Below are positions 7,518-16,062 of a stretch of 64,000 nt of DNA, in pieces (positions within the stretch are counted from its first letter, which is position 1; each line of letters begins with the position of its first letter). A program made the translations under genes and the position numbers. Location: positions 1-64,000 of the IMG/VR virus record IMGVR_UViG_3300043446_003158; one strand, given 5' to 3'. The notes beneath the pieces were generated by a model, which was not told where the DNA came from, did no database searches, and worked only from the letters and a program-made list of their open reading frames with translations. The DNA comes from a virus.

Positions 7518-7535
7518 TTGTAACATTTGTTACAA
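7518..7535. promoter_or_regulatory. Perfect 18-bp palindrome, operator-like
   Basis: TTGTAACA-TT-TGTTACAA, two 8-bp arms around a 2-bp centre, just upstream of the 7506 -35 box. The first 14 bases recur unchanged at 62694-62707 just downstream of the psbA -10 box. A dimeric regulator site is one explanation; an mRNA-end hairpin is another. Confidence 0.45.
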
Positions 7536-7555
7536 TTTTATAAAATCTTAAGGGC

Positions 7556-7585
7556 AAAAAAATACCTGGAATTTTTTTTCCAGGT
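7556..7585 (-). terminator. Rho-independent terminator
   Basis: Minus strand ACCTGGAA, six A, TTCCAGGT (8-bp stem), one A, then seven T. It lies 10 bp past the stop of the 119-aa gene and is the first clear terminator downstream of the long run of genes that begins near 55 kb. Confidence 0.88.
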
Positions 7586-7594
7586 CTAGGTAAA

Positions 7595-7954
7595 TTACTT
7601 TCGCTTTTTCTTTTCTGGAGATTTGTATCCCCAAAGTTTTGGATTGGTTCTTCCATATCCAAAGTCAATTTTTTGAATTACATCTGGTCCAAATTTATCA
7701 TAATAAAGATCAAAAATTCTAGAGCGTGTTCCCCTACAAAGATCCATGTGAACATCATCCCCAACCTTATACCAAATTAGATATGCATCATTAGGCCAAG
7801 AAGAATCTTTGACTTGTTCATGTGTTCCATTTTCAACCAAAATTTGGCATCCATACCTAGGAGGAAGAGATTCCTTTTCTTCTTTAGTCCATTCAGTCAT
7901 TTCTTCCTCCTTTCCTTGAGATCTTTCAATTACATCACGAAGTTTACTACTCAT
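7595..7954 (-). CDS. Conserved hypothetical protein (119 aa)
   Basis: I choose ATG 7954 because it overlaps the preceding stop as ATGA; a further ATG at 7969 is possible. The product begins MSSKLRDVIERSQGKEEEM and ends in a basic SPEKKKRK tail. The middle has Trp- and Tyr-rich strands (DAYLIWYKVGDDVHMDLCRGTRSRIFDLYYDKFG). I do not recognise a family. It is the last gene before a strong terminator. Confidence 0.7.
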   Translation of the reverse strand: MSSKLRDVIERSQGKEEEMTEWTKEEKESLPPRYGCQILVENGTHEQVKDSSWPNDAYLIWYKVGDDVHMDLCRGTRSRIFDLYYDKFGPDVIQKIDFGYGRTNPKLWGYKSPEKKKRK

Positions 7955-8562
7955 ACGCGATTGCCCCATTTAATATCAGGATATGCTTCGGATACTACTT
8001 CTTTTGAAATTTTATATTTTGTCTCTAATTTTTTGTCTTTAACTAGAATAAGAATCTCTGCCTCAAGAGGATGAAGACCTTGAAGCATGTTGATAAACAT
8101 GGTTTCTCTACGAAGAGAACTTAATCCATCATTTCCACCACGAATGAAGTTATAAAAACGAGTATATTCTTTACGAATTGTGGTTTGTCCTTGGTCATTC
8201 ATTCCCAGTGAATTAGATCCAAGTTCTTCCATTTTACCCACTGCATCACGAACTTTATCGCTTACAGTTCCACTAAATGAATTTTGTTCCCCAGTGCTTG
8301 CATAAGGAACATCTCCTTCTGGAAGTGAAGAAATCAAACTTTCATCAAAATTCCAAATAAAAAGTGCCTTTAGTGAAAGGTCTTCATATCTTTTGAGTAA
8401 TTCTACTTTTTTAGCATTAGTTTTTTGACTAGAAACTAGTTCCAAAACTTCAAATGCAAAAGGATTTGTGGGAAGATCCTCTGATAATTTTTTAGTAGGA
8501 GTAGATGCTGTTTTTGGTTTAGTCGTTCTACTCGTCTTCTTCTGTGCTGTCGTCGTTGTCAT
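7951..8562 (-). CDS. DUF6433 family protein
   Basis: The 203-residue product has a Thr/Lys-rich low-complexity start, then NFDESLISSLPEGDVPY and near the end LHPLEAEILILVKDKKLETKYKI...AYPDIKWGNRV. This combination resembles DUF6433 proteins of cyanomyoviruses, whose role is not settled. ATG 8562 is preferred to a TTG at 8586. I considered the late sigma factor gp55 for this place, but no sigma region 2 motif is visible. Confidence 0.7.
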   Translation of the reverse strand: MTTTTAQKKTSRTTKPKTASTPTKKLSEDLPTNPFAFEVLELVSSQKTNAKKVELLKRYEDLSLKALFIWNFDESLISSLPEGDVPYASTGEQNSFSGTVSDKVRDAVGKMEELGSNSLGMNDQGQTTIRKEYTRFYNFIRGGNDGLSSLRRETMFINMLQGLHPLEAEILILVKDKKLETKYKISKEVVSEAYPDIKWGNRV

Positions 8563-8755
8563 AATAGTTTTCAAAATTAAATGCAATTACCTCATCGGGT
8601 ATAAGATTACCCTGCGAATCAAACATTTCAGGGTGAGGTCTTGGAATTTCCCTGTAGTTCATCATGTATTCTCTAGCGACCCATCCAGATAGCAGTCCAA
8701 CAATAAAAAACAAAATAGTCATGAATGAACCAAAAACTAAACTTGTTGCTAACAT
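8528..8755 (-). CDS. Single-pass membrane protein (75 aa)
   Basis: An N-terminal hydrophobic helix (about residues 3-28, with FFIVGLLSGWVA) is followed by a soluble tail containing HPEMFDSQGNLIPDEVIAF and an acidic end. It is probably a type I-like inner-membrane protein. I recall similar short proteins in several cyanomyoviruses, but not their function. It overlaps both neighbours slightly. Confidence 0.75.
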   Translation of the reverse strand: MLATSLVFGSFMTILFFIVGLLSGWVAREYMMNYREIPRPHPEMFDSQGNLIPDEVIAFNFENYYDNDDSTEEDE

Positions 8756-8958
8756 TTTTTTCTTCCTCGGGAACTACTGGATTTCTTTATAGACAAAGAA
8801 AATTCAAAATAGATGGTTACTTCCCGTTTGAGAAAGCAAACCAACTTTTCAAAAATAATGTGAAAATCTTTGGGTTGCCTCCTCTTACCTCCGCTTAAGA
8901 TAAGTTCTAGTCCACGATTAACATGAATCTTGGAATTATTTATGTTCGTATCAGACAA
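8749..8958 (-). CDS. Small basic protein, TTG start (69 aa)
   Basis: The frame fills the gap between glutaredoxin and the membrane protein, overlapping each by 7-8 nt. It has no internal Met and would start at TTG 8958 with only a weak AAAG ribosome site. The product contains NRGLELILSGGKRR, an alternating beta-strand segment VTIYFEFSLSI and a basic SSSSRGRKKC end. Tight packing supports it; the start codon is the doubt. Confidence 0.55.
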   Translation of the reverse strand: MSDTNINNSKIHVNRGLELILSGGKRRQPKDFHIIFEKLVCFLKREVTIYFEFSLSIKKSSSSRGRKKC

Positions 8959-9187
8959 TTTGCTTTTCTTTCAAAAATTTAACAGTATCTGTACATCCAC
9001 CAAGTTTTTCAGAGTTGCATAAAACTTGTGGAAAAGTAGATCCCTCACCAAATTCAGCATAAAACTGATCTTTAGTGAAGTCCTTATCTAAAGTATACTC
9101 CACAAACTTGTTTCCTGTCAACTCCAGTACTTGTTTAACTTTATAGCAATGTGGACAATCAGACTTTGTATAAACAGTAAAATTCAT
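8951..9187 (-). CDS. nrdC: Glutaredoxin
   Basis: The 78-residue protein has the redox motif CPHC at residues 11-14 after TVYTKSD, then TFPQV (cis-Pro) and GGCTD. It is a short glutaredoxin like T4 NrdC and probably reduces ribonucleotide reductase or other thiols during phage DNA synthesis. The symbol follows T4 usage; the exact partner is not in the window. Confidence 0.9.
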   Translation of the reverse strand: MNFTVYTKSDCPHCYKVKQVLELTGNKFVEYTLDKDFTKDQFYAEFGEGSTFPQVLCNSEKLGGCTDTVKFLKEKQIV

Positions 9188-9217
9188 ATTTTTATTAAAT
9201 GCAGCTTTTAGTATATA

Positions 9218-9832
9218 TTAAAAATCAATATCTAGAGAAATAGTAATTCTATCCATATCAGTTTCATTACTTTCAACATAATGAAAAGTAGATGCTGGAA
9301 ATATAATTAATTTTCCATCAAATGGTTCAACTTTATGAAAAGTTTTTAAGTTAAGATCTTTTTTAATTTTTTCATTATAGATTTCATGATGCCCTAAATT
9401 AGTATATAAATTGTTAAACACTAAATCACCAGAAAACCTATACGGACTACTTACAAAAAGAACAGCAGATAATATACCTTTTGAATGATGATTACAAATA
9501 TTACAATTTCCTTTCCTATTAATATTTGCCCAAGAATTTATTATATTTTCATGAGTTAATTCAATAGATCTATCTAAAACTTTTGATAGACAATATCTTA
9601 TTTCTTGATATAAAATATCAAAATATTTTTCAAATTTTTTAGTATGAAGTAAGGAATGTTCTTCTAATGATTGCCATCCTCCACAGTTGTTATAAGATTG
9701 TTTTTTAGGAAATTTACTTTCATATTCGTATATGTCATCGACTAAAGAATCTTTTATTTGATAAAAATTTTCAATTTGTTTTTCAATTACTGGAACTGGA
9801 AACAGAGTATAAATGTTTAAATTATTTTTCAT
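9218..9832 (-). CDS. 2OG-Fe(II) oxygenase family protein (2OG-FeII_Oxy_5-like)
   Basis: The 204-residue protein starts IYTLFPVPVIEKQI, has a mid-chain SWANINRKGNCNICNHHSKGILSAVLFV and ends DGKLIIFPASTFHYVESNETDMDRITISLDIDF. This is the pattern of the phage 2OG-FeII_Oxy_5 family, with a proximal His and a distal His before ES-N. In the classical HxD motif the Asp would follow one residue after His; here it reads HHSK, so metal binding may be altered. Substrates are unknown, but protein or sugar hydroxylation is plausible beside fibre and glycan genes. Confidence 0.75.
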   Translation of the reverse strand: MKNNLNIYTLFPVPVIEKQIENFYQIKDSLVDDIYEYESKFPKKQSYNNCGGWQSLEEHSLLHTKKFEKYFDILYQEIRYCLSKVLDRSIELTHENIINSWANINRKGNCNICNHHSKGILSAVLFVSSPYRFSGDLVFNNLYTNLGHHEIYNEKIKKDLNLKTFHKVEPFDGKLIIFPASTFHYVESNETDMDRITISLDIDF

Positions 9833-9837
9833 AAAAC

Positions 9838-10638
9838 TTACGCTCCATCTTCATGCCAACATTCATTATATCCATTTTTTTGATCATCATATGGGTAAGA
9901 ATTTAGTTCTTTCTTTGGCCAAACTAAATCAATACCAGTTCTTGGAAAAGATTTAAATATTTTTTTACTTAAACTTTGACTAAGTTCATATGCCTCTTGC
10001 CATTTGGGAGCATAATCATAAAGATATTCGTTAGGATAAAGTAAAAATAATTTAATCCTGTCATCATAGTTAGAACAATAGTGTGCTCCAATATAAGTTT
10101 CTGTTCTCGTATAATGACCATAATACTTCCACAAATCATACTTGCTTATTCTCACTTTGTCAATAAGTCCATTTAATTCTAATGGAATATCAAACATTTT
10201 TAATAAGTGTTCTGTTTTTCCCCAGAAAACATGATCTCTGGGATGAAATAAAAGATGTGGATACATTCCAGGAACAAAAATTCTATCTTCATTCCTATTT
10301 TCAATAAAGAACTGATACATATTCAACATACTTTGATAAGTATATTTCTGATCGGTTCTCATTTTAATTGCATATTCAGTTGTAACTTTCTGCAATCCAG
10401 AAAAAGAAGTTACGATCTGAAGATTTCTATTATCTGTTCCAGGAGTAATTGGAAATTTATTTGAAACAACAAAAAATCTTGAAGTGGGATGATAATTGAC
10501 AATATCATCATCCCAACAAGAAAGAATAATGTTGTTTACGAAAGGTAGTTCAAAGTATGAATCTATAACCTCATTAGTAAATTCATCATATCTTCCTTGC
10601 AGAACAATATCAATTTTTTCAAAGTTATTATTCTGCAT
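9838..10638 (-). CDS. WavE-like glycosyltransferase
   Basis: The 266-residue protein has the WavE pattern: DIVLQGRYDEFTNEVIDSY, IILSCWDDD, then NRNLQIVTSFSGLQKVTTEYAIKMRTDQKY, then FHPRDHVFWGKTEHL. WavE-family proteins take part in lipopolysaccharide core synthesis. It lies next to a giant glycosyltransferase, sharing one base of overlap at the start. It probably adds a sugar to a host or virion glycan; the target is unknown. Confidence 0.75.
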   Translation of the reverse strand: MQNNNFEKIDIVLQGRYDEFTNEVIDSYFELPFVNNIILSCWDDDIVNYHPTSRFFVVSNKFPITPGTDNRNLQIVTSFSGLQKVTTEYAIKMRTDQKYTYQSMLNMYQFFIENRNEDRIFVPGMYPHLLFHPRDHVFWGKTEHLLKMFDIPLELNGLIDKVRISKYDLWKYYGHYTRTETYIGAHYCSNYDDRIKLFLLYPNEYLYDYAPKWQEAYELSQSLSKKIFKSFPRTGIDLVWPKKELNSYPYDDQKNGYNECWHEDGA

Positions 10639-13600
10639 CAGATCTTTTTTTCAAGATGAATGTCATAGTGCTTTAAATTTTCAACAATAATATCATAATA
10701 ATCTTCACCAACATTATCATCTTCAGATAAAGATACAAAAATATTTTTGGATTCTTCTACTTTACCCCAATACCATCCAGACAAAGCCTTTTCAAATAAA
10801 AGACCATACTTACCTGGATACTCAACATCAGAAGTTGTTGATGGGTCAAACAATTCACAAATACTTAGTCCTAATGAAGCATACTTGTAGCAGTCATTCC
10901 ATTGATGTCTTCTTTCATGAAATCTAGCAAGTAAGAAATATGCCTCAGGTCTATTTGGAAGAGTGCAGAGAGCTTGTTGAAGTAAAGATATTGCAGTTCC
11001 ATCTCTAGTTCCTTGCTTATCATAACAATGGTGGCATTTGATTAAAGATTCATAGATCATATTCTCATCTTCGTATCTTTCAGATGCTCTCAAAAAATAA
11101 GATAATGCAGGAGCCGTGTGTCCCTCTTTTTCATACCAAAGACCCAAATCATAATTTCTTTGGGGATTTTCTGGATCTAACGAATATTCAGTTAGTAACA
11201 CTTCAAGATCAGTTTTATTCCTAGAAATAGAAATTTCATCATTAGATTCAACTAAATCTAAAATTTTTGATTGATAATTTTTTTTCCACCACCCAATAAC
11301 ATGTTCATATGTTTCTACATGATAATCTTTATTTTCTTTTTCAAGTTCAGAATGACCATAAAAAGTAGATTTAAGATTTTGGTCTTCAACAAAAAGATTT
11401 ACAGAATAAACTTTCCCCAAGTTATAAAATAAAAGATTTTCAGGCATTGGATAAAAATCTGTTCCTGGAATTTCTAATTTATAACAATCTCCTTCGATAT
11501 AAGTTTCAATTATTTTTCTTGCATAATCTCTAGTTAAAATATATGCAGTAACAGACCAATCCATCATTGATCTATTTCTTATTTTTACTTCTTGTTGATT
11601 TTCATTTATACAACAAAGTTGAACACACTCAGCATCTTCTGGTAAATTTTCTATAAAATCATTCCAAGTAAAGTTCCAATATTCAACTGTTTCAAGGCTC
11701 AAATCATCTTCGCAGAAAAATGCATAATCATCTTCAGTTTCTTCATACCATTTTTTAATTGCCTTTAAATGAGATATGCAACACCCAGTTGTTCCAGAGT
11801 CAAGAATATGAAGTTGTTTACCATAAACTACATCGTCACATTCATGAAATCTTTTAGAAATAATCCCATGAAGGTTTGTAACTCCAAGATCTAAAAATTG
11901 TTTGTGTAATTTTTCCCTTCTATCTACACTTTCCTCTAGACTAATGTAATAAACACTAGGAAAATCTACAAATTTAATTTTATTTGGAATAATTTTATCA
12001 GAAGTTAATTTAAAGCCCATTTCTTTCCACCAATTAAGAATTGTATTGTGAGAATTATAATGATGATCATTCAAATCATTAGTAACATTTTCTATTTCAT
12101 AAGAAGATTTAAATGAAACATCTTCAACAAAAAGAGGATAAACATATACTCTATTAGTTAAACCTAAAATAATAGTTTCTACTACTGGAATAACTGCCCA
12201 ATCTGGACGAGTATCTACATCATAACACTTACAGTCTAAATGAAAATAATCATCGTAATAGTATGTATCTATCAATTTTTGTGCATATTCTCTAGTAATT
12301 AAATATGCACAACAAGACCAATCACATGGCCATCTTTTTCTAAACTCAAAAGGATTTAAGTAGTCGGTATAATATTCTCTTAGTAAACAAAGTTGAATAC
12401 AATCCCACTTAGGAGGAAGAATATCCATAAATTCTTCCCAGGTAAAATTCCAGTATTCAACTGTTTGAAGACTTAAATCATCTTCACAGAAGAATGCATA
12501 TTCATCATTTGTACTGTTTAACCATTGTTTAATTGCTTTAAGGTGTGAAGTAACTGGTCCTCTACTACCTTGGCTTAATTTCCATTGACCAACTGCATTT
12601 AAATAATCACTAAGAATTACGTGCTCATCATCATTATATCTTTTGAATATGTGTGAGGTTATATTAGTTACTCCATACTTTTTAAATTTTTCATATAATT
12701 TTTTTCTTCTAAAAGTAGAATTTTCTATGCTAACGTAATGAACTGGTGGAAAATTTTTTAATTTGTTAAAATCATTATCAGTCTCTTCTTTTATACTGGC
12801 AATATAAAACCTATCTTTTTGTTCATCAATTACCCATTCTGTATTTGATTTATTATAATAATCAACTATGTTTTCCAATTTTTGAGAGTTAATTCTATTA
12901 TGTTCCATTGTAAGAACATAATCAGTTTGCCACTCCAATTCATCTCCAAAATATACATTGCTTAAATTAATACGAATAGTCTCTCTAAGATCTTTATCAG
13001 TTTCGGAAGATTTAAAATTTTCAACTCGTTTTGTATCTGGATGAGGTATATGGAACACATGATAATCAAAATCCATTTTCTTGTGCTCCAACCCCACCAT
13101 TTCTAATCTTTTATAGATTTCATCATCTTCAAAAGAATAATATTCACAAAAATCTTCATTATATCCACCAACTTTTAAAAAATTTTCTTTTGATACAAAT
13201 AAAAGACCAGTTAAAAATCTATAATAAGAACTATAAGAATTATAGTAATCAGTTAATTGATCTAAAGACATCTTATTGCGGTCTACAATATAATTACCAG
13301 TTCTTTCATCATAAAATTCATTATTTACAATAGAACTTTTTCCGCTTACAAATGATTGACTATCTATTTTGTACTTATCAAAAAAAGAATAATAACAATT
13401 AAATACATAATCACAATCAACTTTTAGAATATAATCTCCTTTTGCCACAGAAACCGCAAGATTAAGCGGTTGTGGTTGATTAAAATATTTTTGATTCTGA
13501 ACTCTAATAATTTTAATTCTTTCATCTAAAGAAATTAAATGCTCTAAACTTTCATCGGAACTCCAATCAACGATTATTATTTCAGTAATTTCTTTATGAT

Positions 13601-13673
13601 TTAACCAAGAATTTAAAGAAACATTTAAAGCTGAATTGCGATTTTTGCAAGCACAAATTAAAGAAATAGACAT
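10638..13673 (-). CDS. Giant multi-domain glycosyltransferase: GT2, two GT25-like domains, TPR
   Basis: The 1011-residue protein reads as four modules. Residues about 1-250 are a GT2 domain (IIIVDWSSD, KVDCDYVF as DxD). Residues about 310-550 and 573-800 are two tandem GT25-like domains, each with a FRRKKL- or DRREKL-type start, a SHLKAIKxW segment and AFFCEDDLSLxTVEYWNFTW. Residues about 824-1000 are TPR-like helices (ENPQRNYDLGLWYEKEGHTAPALSYFLRA). GT25 covers LPS galactosyltransferases and collagen galactosyltransferases. Three active sites in one chain suggest stepwise building of an oligosaccharide, with TPRs binding protein. The two GT25 domains are duplicates that have diverged. Confidence 0.8.
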   Translation of the reverse strand: MSISLICACKNRNSALNVSLNSWLNHKEITEIIIVDWSSDESLEHLISLDERIKIIRVQNQKYFNQPQPLNLAVSVAKGDYILKVDCDYVFNCYYSFFDKYKIDSQSFVSGKSSIVNNEFYDERTGNYIVDRNKMSLDQLTDYYNSYSSYYRFLTGLLFVSKENFLKVGGYNEDFCEYYSFEDDEIYKRLEMVGLEHKKMDFDYHVFHIPHPDTKRVENFKSSETDKDLRETIRINLSNVYFGDELEWQTDYVLTMEHNRINSQKLENIVDYYNKSNTEWVIDEQKDRFYIASIKEETDNDFNKLKNFPPVHYVSIENSTFRRKKLYEKFKKYGVTNITSHIFKRYNDDEHVILSDYLNAVGQWKLSQGSRGPVTSHLKAIKQWLNSTNDEYAFFCEDDLSLQTVEYWNFTWEEFMDILPPKWDCIQLCLLREYYTDYLNPFEFRKRWPCDWSCCAYLITREYAQKLIDTYYYDDYFHLDCKCYDVDTRPDWAVIPVVETIILGLTNRVYVYPLFVEDVSFKSSYEIENVTNDLNDHHYNSHNTILNWWKEMGFKLTSDKIIPNKIKFVDFPSVYYISLEESVDRREKLHKQFLDLGVTNLHGIISKRFHECDDVVYGKQLHILDSGTTGCCISHLKAIKKWYEETEDDYAFFCEDDLSLETVEYWNFTWNDFIENLPEDAECVQLCCINENQQEVKIRNRSMMDWSVTAYILTRDYARKIIETYIEGDCYKLEIPGTDFYPMPENLLFYNLGKVYSVNLFVEDQNLKSTFYGHSELEKENKDYHVETYEHVIGWWKKNYQSKILDLVESNDEISISRNKTDLEVLLTEYSLDPENPQRNYDLGLWYEKEGHTAPALSYFLRASERYEDENMIYESLIKCHHCYDKQGTRDGTAISLLQQALCTLPNRPEAYFLLARFHERRHQWNDCYKYASLGLSICELFDPSTTSDVEYPGKYGLLFEKALSGWYWGKVEESKNIFVSLSEDDNVGEDYYDIIVENLKHYDIHLEKKI

Positions 13674-13678
13674 ATAAA

Positions 13679-14149
13679 TCAGTTACTTGATATAAACTTT
13701 TTATAAAAAATTGCTTTGTCGGTGCATACACCGAATCCTTTTTTTAAATTTTCTAGATGATCATAATAATTTATTGATTCTGGAAGAACAATGATTCCTT
13801 TTGAGTATGGAAATTGCCCTATCAAAATCCAACCAAATCCTTTACTGGTGATAGTATACCTATCAGTTTCATGCCAAAAATAGTTAAATTCTACCATAGA
13901 TGTAGATAATTTTTCCAGTGCTTCTCTATTTTTACAGTGAATCCATAAAACATCTTTGTGTTTTACCAACCAATTAATAGGAACATGATATTGTGGTTTA
14001 TCATGTCCAAGATAACACTCATTATTTTCAACTCTTAAATCAATCTCAACATCAAATCCTTCAGCAATTGCTTCTTCAATATAATCAACACTATTTTCCT
14101 TGATTGGATTTGGACCAGTCAAATTTCCACGATGAGAAATAATTTTCAT
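13679..14149 (-). CDS. Short GDPD-like phosphodiesterase
   Basis: ATG 14149 lies 1 bp past the RuBisCO-like stop. The 156-residue product starts MKIISHRGN and has GFDVEIDLRV (E-x-D) and YLGHDKPQY. These are the HR, ExD and GHD landmarks of glycerophosphodiester phosphodiesterases, but the protein is about two thirds of the usual length. A longer frame running back to 14380 overlaps the RuBisCO-like gene and is not the real start. In this cassette it could cleave a phosphodiester-linked glycan or lipid head group; that is inference. Confidence 0.7.
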   Translation of the reverse strand: MKIISHRGNLTGPNPIKENSVDYIEEAIAEGFDVEIDLRVENNECYLGHDKPQYHVPINWLVKHKDVLWIHCKNREALEKLSTSMVEFNYFWHETDRYTITSKGFGWILIGQFPYSKGIIVLPESINYYDHLENLKKGFGVCTDKAIFYKKFISSN

Positions 14150-14150
14150 A

Positions 14151-15389
14151 TCAAAAATCCAACACCCACTCAGGAAGAGAACCTCCACCAGTTTCATATC
14201 CCCACTTATCAATAGCAGCACGAAACTCTGGTCCAGGAGTTTTATCAATTGCCTGACGCATTGCCAGAGCACCTGCCAGAGTACCCCCAGGATGCCCGTG
14301 AACAGCGCCGCCACAGTTAGCAAGGAAGTCTGTTCCAAACTTCTCTGCAGTGGTGTTAACGATCCCTGGATGCATACCACAACTCAATGCTGGAAGAACA
14401 TTTCTATTGTAAAGTGTCGTTAAAGTCTTACGAAGTTCTGTCTCATCATCACTGAGATATCCACCCCACATTCCAGCATGAATGGTATCCACTCCACAAA
14501 GACCAGCAAGATCACAGAGAACATCCCAATCAATACCAAATGCATGTCTCTTATCAGTAAGGATTTTATCTCCACTCTTTTGGTAATGAATAAACATTGG
14601 AAGGTCCATTCTTCTAATTGAATTATAAACACCAAGACCAGACCAGAAATTAATGTGGATACCATTACCACCATTATTTGCAACAAAATTTGCACGTTCA
14701 AGAATGGTGTGATGATCTCCATTAATACAGAAGCAGTAAATTACTCCTCTTCCACATTCATTTACAATGTTTGAAATAAGTTCTACACGATCTTCAAGAC
14801 GGCAGAATGCAGGATTGGAAAGAATTTCATCTTCCTTAATAAAATCAACACCACCATCAAGAAGTTCTTTAACCATATCGGCAAGAGTTTGTGGTGTAAT
14901 GCCTGTTTTAGGTTTTACGATTGCACCAGAAAGTGGTTTATCAAACCTGTTAACGAACCTACGAATACCTTCAATTCCATATTTTGGTCCAAGAAATTGT
15001 GCTTCTACATCAGCAGGAAACTCCAGTTTCTGAAGGCGACAAACTTTAAATACATCAATATCAAGTTGTCCACCCATTACCTGACAGAGAAGATGTGAGA
15101 TACCATCACCTTCCCAATCAGTATTGACTTTGGGGAATCCAATCTTCACTTGCCCAGAGTGAACCCCAGTAAGGTTTTCTTCCGTATCATAGATGACACA
15201 AGATGCTAACTCAAAAAGTTCATCACTCTCCCAGCGATTACGAACCTTTGGATTTCCCACACTCTGCCCAATGGCAAGATTCCAAGCAGCATCTCTCAAA
15301 TCACCAACTTGATGATTTGCTTCAATATAATACGTTGCTACTACACAACGATCTCTTTCTTGTTCTGTTAGTTCTCTAAAAAATTTCAT
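14151..15389 (-). CDS. RuBisCO-like protein (large-subunit fold, form IV type)
   Basis: The 412-residue protein aligns by eye with RuBisCO large subunits over its whole length. Kept are KPK at 159-161 (spinach K175 region), the carbamate/metal triad K185-x-D187-E188 (K201, D203, E204), H268, H304 (H327), S336 (S379) and G360-G361 (G403-G404). Lost are the loop-6 Lys334, here Tyr311, and Arg295, here Tyr269; the E60/T65/W66 region reads AIGQSVGNP. It should therefore not fix CO2 and belongs with RuBisCO-like proteins, which enolise or decarboxylate sugar-phosphate-like substrates. It overlaps the upstream methyltransferase (ATGA) and sits in a sugar-nucleotide cassette. The substrate is unknown. 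Confidence 0.88.
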   Translation of the reverse strand: MKFFRELTEQERDRCVVATYYIEANHQVGDLRDAAWNLAIGQSVGNPKVRNRWESDELFELASCVIYDTEENLTGVHSGQVKIGFPKVNTDWEGDGISHLLCQVMGGQLDIDVFKVCRLQKLEFPADVEAQFLGPKYGIEGIRRFVNRFDKPLSGAIVKPKTGITPQTLADMVKELLDGGVDFIKEDEILSNPAFCRLEDRVELISNIVNECGRGVIYCFCINGDHHTILERANFVANNGGNGIHINFWSGLGVYNSIRRMDLPMFIHYQKSGDKILTDKRHAFGIDWDVLCDLAGLCGVDTIHAGMWGGYLSDDETELRKTLTTLYNRNVLPALSCGMHPGIVNTTAEKFGTDFLANCGGAVHGHPGGTLAGALAMRQAIDKTPGPEFRAAIDKWGYETGGGSLPEWVLDF

Positions 15390-16060
15390 GCTTCAACCTC
15401 ATTTCTTACTAAGACTAATATCTCATCACCATCAAATCCATATTGTTGATTAGAATTACAAGTTTTTACTTGAGTTATATTACTATAATACTTATCATGC
15501 CCATAAAGTTTAATTTCATCAGCATAACTGTAAATTCTATAAACAATATCTTCAATTATAAGACATCCTCCAGGATTTAAATACTTATAAGCATTTCTAA
15601 TTACTTTAATTTGATCCCAAAACTTATGGCTAGAATCATCTATAATAACATCAAATTTAGTATTAGATTTTTCAAAAGAATTATTAATTGACTCTTCGGA
15701 TTTGACATTCATATAATCATAAAACACATTATGTAAATTTTCAGTTTTGGCATTTTGTATAAAATCCTCTTGATATCTATCTTCAGAAGATTCTCCTACT
15801 TTACAATCCCACCCATAAAGAGTTGCATTTGAAAAGTATTCTCTCCACATTCTCATAGATGCGTTTTTATATATTCCAATCTCACCAAAAACAATATTCT
15901 TATGTCTAATATTAGAAAATAAAAAATTATAAAACGGAGTGTATGCGTGATGCCCCATAGAACGCGCCAGAGGAGATTTATCAGTTCCATACTTTTCACC
16001 AATAAAACACAAATCTGTAGGAGATGAAAAACTATTATACAATATTTGATTAAACTTCAC
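15386..16060 (-). CDS. Class I SAM methyltransferase, GTG start
   Basis: The 224-residue product has FGEIGIYKNASMRMW as SAM motif I, DVIIDDSSHKFWDQIKVI as the acidic motif and GGCLIIEDI after it. The EKYGTDKS opening resembles sugar and antibiotic methyltransferases of the CmcI or TylF type. No nearby ATG fits; GTG 16060 has GAGG about 7 nt upstream. Its stop overlaps the RuBisCO-like ATG, so both are made together and probably act on the same molecule. Confidence 0.78.
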   Translation of the reverse strand: MKFNQILYNSFSSPTDLCFIGEKYGTDKSPLARSMGHHAYTPFYNFLFSNIRHKNIVFGEIGIYKNASMRMWREYFSNATLYGWDCKVGESSEDRYQEDFIQNAKTENLHNVFYDYMNVKSEESINNSFEKSNTKFDVIIDDSSHKFWDQIKVIRNAYKYLNPGGCLIIEDIVYRIYSYADEIKLYGHDKYYSNITQVKTCNSNQQYGFDGDEILVLVRNEVEA

Positions 16061-16062
16061 TT

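Noticed and set aside
7951-8586. Late sigma factor gp55
   Set aside because: No sigma region 2 pattern is visible; the sequence fits DUF6433 better.
13679-14380. Longer 233-codon version of the GDPD-like gene
   Set aside because: Its first 77 codons overlap the RuBisCO-like gene out of frame; ATG 14149 right after that gene fits.
14151-15389. True CO2-fixing RuBisCO
   Set aside because: The loop-6 Lys and the Arg295 equivalent are both replaced by Tyr, and no small subunit is present.
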